Source: Salinisphaera sp. (GTDB lineage Bacteria; Pseudomonadota; Gammaproteobacteria; Nevskiales; Salinisphaeraceae). From it: 57,067 nt of DNA. The notes under the pieces are model-generated. The model was given only the letters and a program-made list of their open reading frames with translations. It searched no databases and was not told where the DNA came from. Below, piece by piece: positions 36,793 to 45,591 of the stretch (positions are counted from its first letter, which is position 1; every line of letters starts with the position of its first letter). The position numbers were made by a program, and so were the translations under genes. The DNA lies in the NCBI RefSeq assembly GCF_002729955.1, contig NZ_PBYA01000048.1, positions 1-57,067 of the forward strand, given 5' to 3'.

Positions 36793-38004
36793 ATGAAAAT
36801 CGTGCATCGGATAAATCTCGATGTTGCCGGCGGCGTCGAGAACCAGTTTCTGGCGTTCTTGCAGCACCCGCTCGCAAAAGCGCCCGTTCGCCACGATCTG
36901 ATTTATGCCAGCGGCATCGTGGCTTCGCTGGCCGATGAAATCCGGCCCCACATCGACCACGCAACGAGTTACAAGCGTTGGCGCGGGGTCAAGCTGCCGC
37001 GCCGCCCGCAGCGATTACGTGAGGCGCGGATGGCAGCGCTGGTCGAAGCAAGTGCCGCGGATGTGTTGTTGTCGTGGAGCGGCTTTGCCCGCGAGGCGCT
37101 GGTGGTCGCCGCTCGCCAAACTAAGACGCCCCTTGTTTATCGCGAGGGCGGCGGAGCTTGGTTCGAGCACGATCCCGATGCAGCCGAGCGGTTCATGAAA
37201 GAAATGCGCGGCGCAATCTGCAATACCCGCGCCTCAATGCGAATGCTACAGCTCAAATGGGGCTATTCCGGGCCGGCTAAGGTATGCATGGGTGGTATTC
37301 GGCCCTTAGTCATGGCGGCCGCGGATGGATCCGGCCGAACCGCGGCCTGCGGTGAGCGCAAACGGATTGGCGTAGCCGCGCGCCTCGCGTCGGAGAAAGG
37401 CGTATGCCTTGCCCTGCACACCTTGAAGCACCTGCGTGATGCGGGGCTGGATTGCGTGCTGGATATTGCCGGCGACGGGCCTGACCGAGCGGCACTTGAG
37501 TCCTTGGCCGAGGATCTTGCGTTGGAGGATTCGGTGCGGTTTCGCGGCCTCGTTCGTGACATGCCGGCGTTCTATCGCTCGCTGGATCTTCTGCTTCATC
37601 CTGCGCTGCAGGAGCCCCTGGGGAACGTGACCATTGAAGCCCAGGCTTTCGGAGTGCCGGTGGTTGCAACCCGGGTCGACGGTATGGCGGAAACTATTCT
37701 GGAAGATCAGACCGGACGAACCGTAGCGGCCGACCAGCCTTATAGTCGTTATCCGAAGTTTGGCGGCGCCCGCTCGGTCATGCAGTCGGCGCGGGTCTAC
37801 GATCCGGATACCGACGCACTGCGCCCGGTCGATTTCGCACACCCGCAGGCGTTGGCCGATGCGGTTGCCGACATCCTGGGCGACGCCGGACGAGCACAGG
37901 CGATGTCGGCGACGGCCAGAGCGCATGCGCGCAAGACGTTCAGCTTCGATCGTTATATGGCCGGCTTTATGGACTCGATCAAAGAATACGTCGCCACCGA
38001 ATAG
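36793..38004 (+). CDS. Glycosyltransferase family 4 (paralogue of the 33.5-kb gene)
   Basis: This 403-residue GT-B protein starts MKIVHRINLDVAGGVENQFL. The C-terminal domain has GVAARLASEKGVCLALHTL near residue 196, and EPLGNVTIEAQAFGVP near residue 275 carries the ExxxxxxxE donor motif. It resembles the 33.5-kb transferase throughout. It is followed after 11 bp by a sulfotransferase behind a strong AGGAGG site, so glycosylation and sulfation are likely expressed together. Donor and acceptor are unknown. Confidence 0.9.
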   Translation: MKIVHRINLDVAGGVENQFLAFLQHPLAKAPVRHDLIYASGIVASLADEIRPHIDHATSYKRWRGVKLPRRPQRLREARMAALVEASAADVLLSWSGFAREALVVAARQTKTPLVYREGGGAWFEHDPDAAERFMKEMRGAICNTRASMRMLQLKWGYSGPAKVCMGGIRPLVMAAADGSGRTAACGERKRIGVAARLASEKGVCLALHTLKHLRDAGLDCVLDIAGDGPDRAALESLAEDLALEDSVRFRGLVRDMPAFYRSLDLLLHPALQEPLGNVTIEAQAFGVPVVATRVDGMAETILEDQTGRTVAADQPYSRYPKFGGARSVMQSARVYDPDTDALRPVDFAHPQALADAVADILGDAGRAQAMSATARAHARKTFSFDRYMAGFMDSIKEYVATE

Positions 38005-38015
38005 GAGGCTTGCTC

Positions 38016-38849
38016 ATGGCCGCATCGCAATACAGTCAGGTTGCCGCCCCCCCGATCCCCGACGATGCCTACGTCATGATCATTGGCGCCATGAAATGTG
38101 GCACGACGTCCCTTTTCGAATATCTCAAGGCGCACCCGGCGATCTGCCCGGCGATCGACAAGGAGCCGGAATACTTCAGCGACAATCAGGCCCATGGGGT
38201 GGCGGTGCCGTATTACCAGCATCTGTGGCATTTCGACGCTGGTCGGCATCGTTATGCGATGGAAGCCTCGACGGGCTATACCAAATTCCCCGAAGAGCCG
38301 GACGTGCCGCGTAAGATTCATGCATCCGGAATCCAGCCGCGTTTCATCTATATGGTGCGCGATCCGTTTCAGCGTATCGAATCGGAATACGACTTCCTCC
38401 AGCGCCTCTATCCGCAGGAACGATTCGATATCGAGAGCGATCTGCTGCTGCAGAAGAGCAATTATTATCGCCAGCTGGAGCGATTCAGAGCGTTTTTCCC
38501 GCGCGAGCACTTTCTTGTGTTGGACTTCGCCGAATTCACGGCCGACCCGCGGGCTGTGCTGATGCGTGTATACGACTTTCTCGGTCTCGACAAGCACTAT
38601 TTTCCCAAGCGCTTCAAGGTGCGTAACCCGACTCAGCGTAAAGTCGGTTCTTTGGGCCGCTTGAAGCAGCGCTGGTCCGCGTTTAGAAAAGGCGCCCGAC
38701 AGGCGAAACAGCGTGACTTTTCGCCCAAGGCCCGGGTGTCGCTGACGGCAGCTCAGAAATCCGAGATCCATTCGGCGCTGGCCCACGATATGCAGCGTTT
38801 CCAGCAGGAATACGGTATCGATGTCACCAAGTGGGGCTTTACCGACTAA
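38016..38849 (+). CDS. Sulfotransferase (Sulfotransfer_1-like) protein
   Basis: This 277-residue protein has the PAPS 5'-loop IIGAMKCGTTSLFEYL at residues 22-37 and the 3'-phosphate motif YMVRDPFQRIESEYDFL near residue 111. Between them KEPEYFSDN (near residue 50) is typical of heparan N-sulfotransferase-like and bacterial glycan sulfotransferases. The ATG at 38016 has AGGAGG seven bases upstream; a TTG at 38010 is less likely. It is distinct from the sulfotransferase at 31 kb, implying at least two sulfation steps. It lacks a signal peptide. Confidence 0.9.
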   Translation: MAASQYSQVAAPPIPDDAYVMIIGAMKCGTTSLFEYLKAHPAICPAIDKEPEYFSDNQAHGVAVPYYQHLWHFDAGRHRYAMEASTGYTKFPEEPDVPRKIHASGIQPRFIYMVRDPFQRIESEYDFLQRLYPQERFDIESDLLLQKSNYYRQLERFRAFFPREHFLVLDFAEFTADPRAVLMRVYDFLGLDKHYFPKRFKVRNPTQRKVGSLGRLKQRWSAFRKGARQAKQRDFSPKARVSLTAAQKSEIHSALAHDMQRFQQEYGIDVTKWGFTD

Positions 38850-38990
38850 CGCGCACCGATAAGCCGAAAGGAAACCGCGCCGTCGGTAACGACGCCACGC
38901 AACGGCGTTAAGGCGCCTGTATGCCAGGCCGGTCGGATTGCCCGACACACTCCGGTATAGTGCGCCGCATCTGCTCAATCATCTCAATTC

Positions 38991-40127
38991 ATGCGCATAG
39001 GCTTGGTCTTCAACCGATTCCGCAGCGATGGCGGCACCGAGCGCATTACGCTCAATGCCTTCCAGGCGCTCGCGCAGGACAACGTCGACTGGGTCGTGCT
39101 TGCGCGCAATTGGGGCGGGCCGGCCGAGGAAGGCATCGAGTTCGTGCGGTGCAATCCGTTTTCGATCGGACGCGCCTGGCGGCTGCTGGCATTCGTGCGC
39201 GGGGTGCGTAAAGAACTCAAACGCATACAGGTGGACTGGGTTCAGGCCCAGGTGCATATCCCGGAAGCCGATATATTTCGTGCCGATGGGGGCGCGCATG
39301 CTGAATGGATTCGCCAGCGCCGTCGCGTCGATCGAGGAGTGAGGGGCTGGTTGCGAGAGGTCGGGCCGTATCACCGCCTCAAGCAACGCATGGAACGACG
39401 GATGTATGCCAGCGATCGGTTACAGGCGGTTATCTGTAACTCCGAAATGGTCAAGGCCGATATTGAACGTCATTATCCGGATTGCCGCGCCACCCTGCAC
39501 GTCATCGACTACGGCATTGATCTTGAGCACTTTGAGCGCAGCGACGCACGGGCAAACCAGGGCCGAGAGTTGCGTCGCGAACTCGGTATCGCGCAGAACG
39601 CCCCGGTATTTACCTACGTGGGGTCCGGCTTCGAACGCAAGGGGCTCGCCACGGCGATTCGCGCGCTCGCGAAGGCCACCGAAAGCGCGCATCTGATCGT
39701 GGTGGGGCGTGATAGCCGCCTTGCCGGCTACCGGCACCTGGCGGAACGTTTGGGTATTCCGACGCGGGTCCATTTCATGCAGGCGCAGTCCGATGTGCGG
39801 CCGTATCTATGGGCTGCCGATGCGCTGGTACACCCAGCGCTCTACGAAGCGTTCGGCCTGGTGATCCTCGAGGCGATGGCCGCCGGATTGCCGGTTATCG
39901 CGTCGACGCGCACCGGCGCGGCGCTGGCGCTTGTGGACGCCCCGGAGAAAGGCAGCCTGCACGACGCGCTCGATGTCGATGGCTTTGCCGGGGCGATGAC
40001 GGCGATACACAATCGCGATGAAGCGGCCAGGGCGGCTGCCCGCAGCGCCTGCGAACAGGCCGCCGCGCCCTACACCATCGATCGCATGCGTTCGAATCTG
40101 CTGGCTTTCTATGCCGGCTTGCAGTAG
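38991..40127 (+). CDS. Glycosyltransferase family 4 (WaaG-like)
   Basis: This 378-residue GT-B enzyme starts MRIGLVFNRFRSDGGTERIT and contains FRADGGAHAEWIRQRR near residue 100, VFTYVGSGFERKGLATAI near residue 205 and the donor motif ALYEAFGLVILEAMAAGLP near residue 283. These features resemble WaaG, which adds the first outer-core hexose. A TATAGT at 38956-38961 about 30 bp upstream could be a -10 box, though no good -35 is present. It precedes two kinase-fold genes, as waaG precedes waaP in Pseudomonas. Confidence 0.88.
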   Translation: MRIGLVFNRFRSDGGTERITLNAFQALAQDNVDWVVLARNWGGPAEEGIEFVRCNPFSIGRAWRLLAFVRGVRKELKRIQVDWVQAQVHIPEADIFRADGGAHAEWIRQRRRVDRGVRGWLREVGPYHRLKQRMERRMYASDRLQAVICNSEMVKADIERHYPDCRATLHVIDYGIDLEHFERSDARANQGRELRRELGIAQNAPVFTYVGSGFERKGLATAIRALAKATESAHLIVVGRDSRLAGYRHLAERLGIPTRVHFMQAQSDVRPYLWAADALVHPALYEAFGLVILEAMAAGLPVIASTRTGAALALVDAPEKGSLHDALDVDGFAGAMTAIHNRDEAARAAARSACEQAAAPYTIDRMRSNLLAFYAGLQ

Positions 40128-40182
40128 TAATGATTTGGCGCGCACCAAATCGCGTTTTGCCGAGCTTTAGCTTCGCCGCGAA

Positions 40183-40821
40183 TTGCTGTTTGTGGATGCA
40201 CGGGCCTTGAGTGCTTCCCAGTGCGACCTGTCAGCGCTCACGCTGATCGGCCGAGGCTCCAAGCGTGACTGTTATACGCACCCGCACGATGACGGCTTGT
40301 GTCTGAAGGTGGCGCGTGATGCGAATTCCGCGGCCTGCCACGAACAGAACGAAGTGGAGTGGCGCTATGGTCAGTGGCTCGAAGCCAGGGGCGTGCCGTT
40401 CAGACACGCTGCACGCTGCACGGGCTGGATACAAACGCAGCGCGGGGCTGCGCTGGTCGTCGAACGTGTGCGTAATAGTGACGGTACCTTCGCACTCACG
40501 TTACGTGACGCGTTACTCTCGCAACGGCTGACACTCCATAACGCATACGCAATGCTGGCAGAGCTTCGCCACTGGGCGCTGACGCACGCGGTAGTGGTGT
40601 CGGATCTGCGTAGTACCAATCTCATGGTACGCCAAGCTGATGATATGCATCTGGTGTTCATCGATGGCCTGGGCGCGCGGCGTCTGGGGCCCGCATTTAA
40701 ACGGCAGATGCGAATGCCACTGCTCGCGCGCCTCAAGACACTGCGCCAGTGGCGACGACAGAAAACAAAGACCTATGCTGCACTGGCAGCTTACAGTCGT
40801 GGGGAAAGCACGCATCAATGA
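40183..40821 (+). CDS. YrbL-family kinase-fold protein
   Basis: This 212-residue protein resembles the PhoP-network protein YrbL and keeps a protein-kinase-like active site. It has a glycine loop LIGRGSKRDCY near residue 21, Lys42 in CLKVAR, Asp141 and Asn146 in VSDLRSTNLM, and Asp161 in FIDGLG. It may phosphorylate a core sugar, as WaaP and WaaY do, but YrbL function is not established. The start is unsure: TTG at 40183 or GTG at 40192, both without a clear ribosome site. The next kinase gene starts 19 bp after its stop. Confidence 0.75.
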   Translation: MLFVDARALSASQCDLSALTLIGRGSKRDCYTHPHDDGLCLKVARDANSAACHEQNEVEWRYGQWLEARGVPFRHAARCTGWIQTQRGAALVVERVRNSDGTFALTLRDALLSQRLTLHNAYAMLAELRHWALTHAVVVSDLRSTNLMVRQADDMHLVFIDGLGARRLGPAFKRQMRMPLLARLKTLRQWRRQKTKTYAALAAYSRGESTHQ

Positions 40822-40840
40822 GTCTGAAAGCGTCTGGAAT

Positions 40841-41641
40841 ATGCTTTTGGCCCAGTCGCCTCGGGCGCGCGGCGGAGCGTGGCTGATGAGGTTTCATCTC
40901 GAGCGTGCGCTGGTCGAGCCGGGCGACACCTGGATGATGTCGTTTGATGAACCCGTGCCCGATTTCTCGCAGGCGCAGGAAATCTATCGCGGCGAGCATA
41001 CGCGTGTATGCCTGCACCCCGACCGGCTCGCGTTGGTCAGCAAACTGTCGATCGTCCAGGCGGTGCCGCGAGACCCGTTTCGCAAGTACCGCTATTGTCA
41101 GGCGGCACGTGAGATCGCCGCCGCCGATGTTCTGGTTCGTCTTGGGTTGCGTACGCCGACCATGCGTGGCTTCGGCTATACGCTCATGCCGTGGGCTCGC
41201 CACGAGTCGATATTATTCATGGACGAGTTTCCACCGAGTCGGCCGTTACGGTTTGTCTTTCGGGAAGATCTGTCCGAGCCGCGACGCCATGGTCTGCTCG
41301 CCGGCGTGGCGACGGGTCTTGGCCGGGTGTATGCCGCGGGCTATCACCTCAAGGATTTCCACTTTGAAAACATTTTGAGCGACCGCGAAAATCGCCTGAT
41401 ATGGATCGACAACGATCTGCGCCATACCAATAGATATAGCCTGGCGGCGCGCCGCTTTGCCGACGCGTTACGGCGACTACACAAAACCAGCGAACGCTTT
41501 TTGTTTACGTCCGAGTGGCATTACCTGCTCGACGGTCTCGGTAGGGCACTTAATACCAGCGCGCTTGGCCAGCACCTCGCTGGCAAGGTGTTGCCGCGTT
41601 TTCGAATCGATACCAGCGCGTGTCACTTCGATGTCTTCTGA
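40841..41641 (+). CDS. WaaP-like LPS core kinase
   Basis: The protein of about 266 residues shows a small kinase fold. YHLKDFHFENIL holds the catalytic Asp near residue 172 and Asn near 177, and IWIDNDL holds the metal Asp near residue 190, as in lipopolysaccharide kinases such as WaaP and InaA. These phosphorylate heptose in the inner core and stabilise the outer membrane. The ATG at 40841 is chosen because longer frames overlap the preceding gene out of frame. Its end overlaps the next transferase by 11 bp. Confidence 0.78.
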   Translation: MLLAQSPRARGGAWLMRFHLERALVEPGDTWMMSFDEPVPDFSQAQEIYRGEHTRVCLHPDRLALVSKLSIVQAVPRDPFRKYRYCQAAREIAAADVLVRLGLRTPTMRGFGYTLMPWARHESILFMDEFPPSRPLRFVFREDLSEPRRHGLLAGVATGLGRVYAAGYHLKDFHFENILSDRENRLIWIDNDLRHTNRYSLAARRFADALRRLHKTSERFLFTSEWHYLLDGLGRALNTSALGQHLAGKVLPRFRIDTSACHFDVF

Positions 41642-42725
41642 AATCGTACGCCAGGAAAGTGCGGGCAAACCGGCCGGCAAGTCGGTGACGCTGAAGCGTG
41701 CGCTGTGTCATATCAACCTTGCCCGCGGTTATCGTGGCGGCGAGCGCCAGACCGAATTGCTGATCAAAGCGCTAGCGGCCCGCGGCGTCGTCCAACGCCT
41801 GATCGTGCGTCGCGGCCAGCCGCTCGTCGAGCGGCTGCGTGGTACCCCAGGGCTCACGATCGTCGAGATCGACAAGCCGTTCGCGTTGCATGCCAGGCAC
41901 GCGCGCGGCTATCTGTTACACGCCCATGACGGCCACGGGGCCAAGTTCGCTGCGGCGGCGTCGCTGCTCGTGGGGGCGCCGTATATCGTCACTCGCCGAA
42001 TCAGCAAACAGCCGAGCCGCAACATCTGGACGCGAACGGTTTATCGTCGTGCCGCAGCCGTGGTGGCGGTAGCCGGCTCGGTCGCACGCGATATGCACGC
42101 TTATATGCCACGGCTGGAGCCGGTCGTAATACACAGCGCGCTGGGCGCCTTCAAGGTGGATCGCGGGCGTCGAGACGCTATTCGCGAGCGGTGGGCCGGG
42201 CGTTTTCTCGTCGTCAATGTCGCTGCACTCGTGCACTCACAAAAAGGTCAGCGTCATCTCATCGCAGTGGCCCGACGTTTGGCGTCGGCCCGGCCCGATA
42301 TGGTGTTCGTACTGCTCGGTGAAGGCGCGGATCGCGCTGCGCTCGAGGCCCTGGCCGCGGATTTGCCGAATGTGGTGTTTGAAGGCTTCGTGGAAAACGT
42401 CGGCGACTATCTCGACGCGGCAGACGCCTTTGTGTTGCCCTCCCTGCATGAAGGCATCGGCGGCGCCTGCCTGGATGCCATGTATTTCGGTTTGCCAATC
42501 GTCGCGAGTGCGGTCGACGGCGTGCCGGAGATAGTCGGTCACGAAGACAACGGCCTGCTGGTGGCACCGGCCGATGAGCAGGCGCTTTTCGATGCGTTAT
42601 GCCGTGTGTATGACGAACGCGTATTGGCCGACGAGCTCGGCCGCCGGGGACGCGTGCTCTCCGAGCGTTATACGCCGGATCAAATGGCCGAACGCTATCT
42701 CGAAGTCTATGCCCGGGTCGGCTAG
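41631..42725 (+). CDS. Glycosyltransferase family 4
   Basis: This 364-residue GT-B enzyme begins at the ATG at 41631 and has ALCHINLARGYRGGERQTELL at about residues 24-44 (quoted to its end in parts: ARGYRGGERQTELL is the acceptor-side loop). VNVAALVHSQKGQRHLIAV lies near residue 195 and LPSLHEGIGGACLDAMYFG near residue 268, holding the donor motif. A longer frame to 41457 lies inside the kinase gene and is rejected. It overlaps the kinase by 11 bp and precedes hldD by about 90 bp. It is probably the last variable core transferase. Confidence 0.87.
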   Translation: MSSEIVRQESAGKPAGKSVTLKRALCHINLARGYRGGERQTELLIKALAARGVVQRLIVRRGQPLVERLRGTPGLTIVEIDKPFALHARHARGYLLHAHDGHGAKFAAAASLLVGAPYIVTRRISKQPSRNIWTRTVYRRAAAVVAVAGSVARDMHAYMPRLEPVVIHSALGAFKVDRGRRDAIRERWAGRFLVVNVAALVHSQKGQRHLIAVARRLASARPDMVFVLLGEGADRAALEALAADLPNVVFEGFVENVGDYLDAADAFVLPSLHEGIGGACLDAMYFGLPIVASAVDGVPEIVGHEDNGLLVAPADEQALFDALCRVYDERVLADELGRRGRVLSERYTPDQMAERYLEVYARVG

Positions 42726-42818
42726 GGTGACTTCGGCGGCCGCGGGCTTTTCGCGAAGACGGCTTGAGCACTTCCTCGAGGCGTGCGGCACACAAAACCA
42801 TCTGGAGTTTCAAGCGCA

Positions 42819-43793
42819 ATGATCATCGTCACCGGAGCCGCCGGCTTTATCGGCAGCAATATCGTGGCCGGGCTCAACGCCCGTGGCGAGCGCGATATCC
42901 TCATCGTCGACGATATGTCGGACGGCCAGAAATGCCTGAACCTCGCCGACCTGGATTTCAGCGACTACCTCGAATACGACGACCTGCTCGCCCGGGTTGA
43001 AGCCGGCGAGGACCTCGGTGAGATTCGCGCGGTGTTTCACCAGGGGGCCTGTTCGGACACCACCGAGTGGGATGGCCGCTACGTGATGGCGCGTAACTAC
43101 CGCTACTCGAAAAGCCTGCACGACTGGTGCGTGGCGCGCTCCATTCCGTTCATTTATGCCTCGTCGGCTTCGGTCTATGGCATGGGGCCGGACTTCGTCG
43201 AACAGCGCGATGCCGAGCGCCCGCTCAATATGTATGCGTTTTCGAAGTTCGCCTTCGACCAGTACGTGCGTGCCCAATCGGCCACCACCGGCTCGCAGGT
43301 GGCGGGGCTGCGTTACTTCAACGTCTACGGCCCGCGCGAACAGCACAAGGGCAAGATGGCGAGCGTGGCCTGGCATTTCTCGCGCCAGATCGAAGCCGAG
43401 GGTGAATGCCGGCTGTTCGAGGGCTCGGAAGGCTACGACGACGGCGAGCAGCGCCGGGATTTTGTCTATGTCGGCGACTGTGTGGACGTCAATCTCTGGC
43501 TGCTGGACTCCGGCGTATCCGGCATCTTCAACTGTGGCACCGGTCGCAGTCAGACCTTCAACGACGTGGCCGACGCGGTGATCGCCTGGTACGGCCGCGG
43601 CGAAAAACGTTATATCGAATTTCCGCAATCGCTGGTCGGGCGGTATCAGAGCTTCACCCAGGCGAGCGTTGATGCGCTCCGGGCAGCCGGCTACGGGCCC
43701 GCCTTCGCTACCGTGGCCGAGGGCGTGTCCCGCTATCTCGACTGGCTGGCCGCACGCGGCCAGGCCGACCGACAGCCCGACGCCACCGACTAG
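42819..43793 (+). CDS. hldD: ADP-L-glycero-D-manno-heptose 6-epimerase
   Basis: This 324-residue extended short-chain dehydrogenase begins [19 protein letters not shown] (the NAD loop). It carries [14 protein letters not shown] near residue 72, the catalytic YAFSK near residue 138 and [18 protein letters not shown] near residue 165, all specific to HldD/RfaD. It converts ADP-D-glycero-D-manno-heptose to the L-form used for the LPS inner core. The ATG at 42819 follows GGAG; an upstream GTG at 42783 is unlikely. It marks the return from variable to conserved LPS genes. Confidence 0.96.
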   Translation: MIIVTGAAGFIGSNIVAGLNARGERDILIVDDMSDGQKCLNLADLDFSDYLEYDDLLARVEAGEDLGEIRAVFHQGACSDTTEWDGRYVMARNYRYSKSLHDWCVARSIPFIYASSASVYGMGPDFVEQRDAERPLNMYAFSKFAFDQYVRAQSATTGSQVAGLRYFNVYGPREQHKGKMASVAWHFSRQIEAEGECRLFEGSEGYDDGEQRRDFVYVGDCVDVNLWLLDSGVSGIFNCGTGRSQTFNDVADAVIAWYGRGEKRYIEFPQSLVGRYQSFTQASVDALRAAGYGPAFATVAEGVSRYLDWLAARGQADRQPDATD

Positions 43794-43796
43794 CTG

Positions 43797-43829
43797 GCCC
43801 ATGCAGCCAAGCGGCTGGCCTGCATGGGC
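43797..43829. repeat. Strong nested hairpin between hldD and ilvE
   Basis: GCCCATGCAG (43797-43806) and CTGCATGGGC (43820-43829) form a perfect ten-pair stem. Inside it CCA (43807-43809) and TGG (43816-43818) can pair further. It starts three bases after the hldD stop. There is no T run, so it may protect the hldD transcript end or act in factor-dependent termination. Confidence 0.5.
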
Positions 43830-43904
43830 GCCGGTGTGGTCAAATAGTCGGCTTCGCCGTGCTCGCACGGCAGCGCAGTTGCACGCGTAACAGGAGAAAA
43901 GCGC

Positions 43905-44828
43905 ATGACTTCGATGGCCGACCGCGATGGCCTGATCTGGTTCGACGGCGAACTCGTCGACTGGCGCGATGCCAAGGTCCACGTACTCACCCATACCCTG
44001 CATTACGGCATGGGTGCGTTCGAGGGCGTACGCGCCTACAACACCGATCGCGGTACGGCGATTTTCCGGCTGGCCGACCATACCCGCCGGCTGTGCCGCT
44101 CGGCCAAGATTCTCGGCATGCCCATGCCGTACACCGAAGACGAGCTGAACGCCGCACAGATCGAAGTGGTGCGCGAGAACAAGCTCGAGTCGGCCTATAT
44201 CCGGCCGGTGATTTTCTATGGTTCGGAGGCCATGGGTCTGCACGCCCACGACCTGACCAGCCATGTGGCCATCGCCGCATGGACCTGGGGCAGCTATCTG
44301 GGCGAAGAGAACATGACCCGCGGTATTCGCGTGAAGACGTCTTCCTTCTCGCGTCATCACGTCAATTCCGCGATGACCAAGGCCAAGGCGAACGGCCCGT
44401 ACTTCAACTCCATGCTCGCGGTCACCGAAGCCAACAAGGCCGGCTACGACGAAGCCCTGTTGCTGGACTGCAACGGCTTCGTCTCGGAAGGCAGCGGCGA
44501 GAATCTGTTCATCGTGCGCGACGGCGTGCTCTATACGCCGGATCTCACCAGCGCGCTCGACGGTATCACCCGGCGCACGATCCTGACTTACGCCGAGGAA
44601 ATGGGCATTCCCTATCGGGAAAAGACCATCACCCGCGACGAGGTCTATATCGCCGATGAAGCGTTTCTCACCGGGACCGCGGCCGAAGTCACGCCCATGC
44701 GCGAACTCGACGATCGGCCGATTGGCGAGGGTAAGCGTGGCCCGATCACCGAGGCGATGCAGTCGCGCTATTTCGATCAGGTGACCGGCAAGCGCGACGA
44801 TCACGCCGACTGGCTGACGTTCGTATAA
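43905..44828 (+). CDS. ilvE: Branched-chain amino acid aminotransferase
   Basis: This 307-residue class IV PLP enzyme makes leucine, isoleucine and valine from their keto acids. It shows THTLHYGMGAFEGVRAY near residue 28, the PLP Lys in the YFNSMLAVTEANKAGYDEAL region near residue 165, and GTAAEVTPMRELDDRPIGEG near the C-terminus. An AGGAGA ribosome site precedes the ATG. Its place inside LPS genes beside glnE matches the Pseudomonas order and is conserved linkage rather than pathway logic. Confidence 0.96.
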   Translation: MTSMADRDGLIWFDGELVDWRDAKVHVLTHTLHYGMGAFEGVRAYNTDRGTAIFRLADHTRRLCRSAKILGMPMPYTEDELNAAQIEVVRENKLESAYIRPVIFYGSEAMGLHAHDLTSHVAIAAWTWGSYLGEENMTRGIRVKTSSFSRHHVNSAMTKAKANGPYFNSMLAVTEANKAGYDEALLLDCNGFVSEGSGENLFIVRDGVLYTPDLTSALDGITRRTILTYAEEMGIPYREKTITRDEVYIADEAFLTGTAAEVTPMRELDDRPIGEGKRGPITEAMQSRYFDQVTGKRDDHADWLTFV

Positions 44829-44862
44829 AACGGGCGCCGCTGATCGGCGCCGCGGGTCGGAT

Positions 44863-45591
44863 ATGACGCTGCAGATCAAACGTGGCGACAGTGGCGAACA
44901 CATGGTGTGGAACGATGCCGTTCTGGACCATGTGGATGGCCACTGTTTTGATCCGGCCTGGTGGCGTGAACGCAACGGGCTGCTGGGCGAAGCCCAGGGG
45001 CGCGGCGCGGCCTATTTTCTGCAGGGCATGGGCGGCCACGAATGGGTGTTGCGCCACAATCGCCGCGGCGGCGCGCTCGCACGCATCAACCACGACCGTT
45101 TTCTCTACACCGGCGTCGAACGCGCACGCCCGGTACGGGAACTGCGGCTGCTCGCTGACCTGCAGGCGCGCGACCTGCCCGTACCGACGCCGATTGCGGC
45201 GCGGGTGGTGCCGGGGCTGGGCTCCTATCGTGGTGATGTGATCACCCGGCGTATCCTCGACGCCGAGCCGCTTGCCGAGCGGCTGGCCCGCCAGGCCGTG
45301 CCGTCGACCGCCTGGCAGAATCTGGGCGCCGTGCTCGCGCGTTTTCATCGTGTCGGCCTGTGGCATGCCGACCTGAACGCGCGCAACGTCCTCATCGACG
45401 CGCAAGACGATTTCTACCTGATCGATTTCGACAAGGCGCGGCTGCGCACGCCCGGGAAATGGCGCCAGGCCAACCTGGAGCGTTTTCATCGCTCGCTGGC
45501 GAAATTCCGCGATGCGTCGCTCGCCTTCAACTTCCTCGACGCCGACTGGAGCGCGCTGCGCGGCGGCTATGTCTCGGCGTCGGCCTTGTAG
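44863..45591 (+). CDS. kdkA: 3-deoxy-D-manno-octulosonic acid (Kdo) kinase
   Basis: This 242-residue kinase-fold protein phosphorylates O4 of Kdo in the LPS inner core. The active site is complete: Asp170 and Asn175 in LWHADLNARNVL, and Asp188 in YLIDFDKAR. The ending, GKWRQANLERFHRSL, is typical of KdkA. A GGCGCCG/CGGCGCC hairpin (44834-44852) lies in the short gap after ilvE. The 3' end overlaps the converging lpxL gene by 25 bp. Confidence 0.93.
   Translation: MTLQIKRGDSGEHMVWNDAVLDHVDGHCFDPAWWRERNGLLGEAQGRGAAYFLQGMGGHEWVLRHNRRGGALARINHDRFLYTGVERARPVRELRLLADLQARDLPVPTPIAARVVPGLGSYRGDVITRRILDAEPLAERLARQAVPSTAWQNLGAVLARFHRVGLWHADLNARNVLIDAQDDFYLIDFDKARLRTPGKWRQANLERFHRSLAKFRDASLAFNFLDADWSALRGGYVSASAL

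Noticed and set aside
25673..42725. O-antigen or capsule polymer locus
   Set aside because: No Wzx, Wzy, Wzz, ABC exporter or polymer export gene is present, so core extension is a better reading. Such genes could still be elsewhere.
42810..44975. 721-codon minus-strand frame opposite hldD and ilvE
   Set aside because: It spans two well-identified genes and the gap between them, with low-complexity composition. It is a codon-bias artefact.
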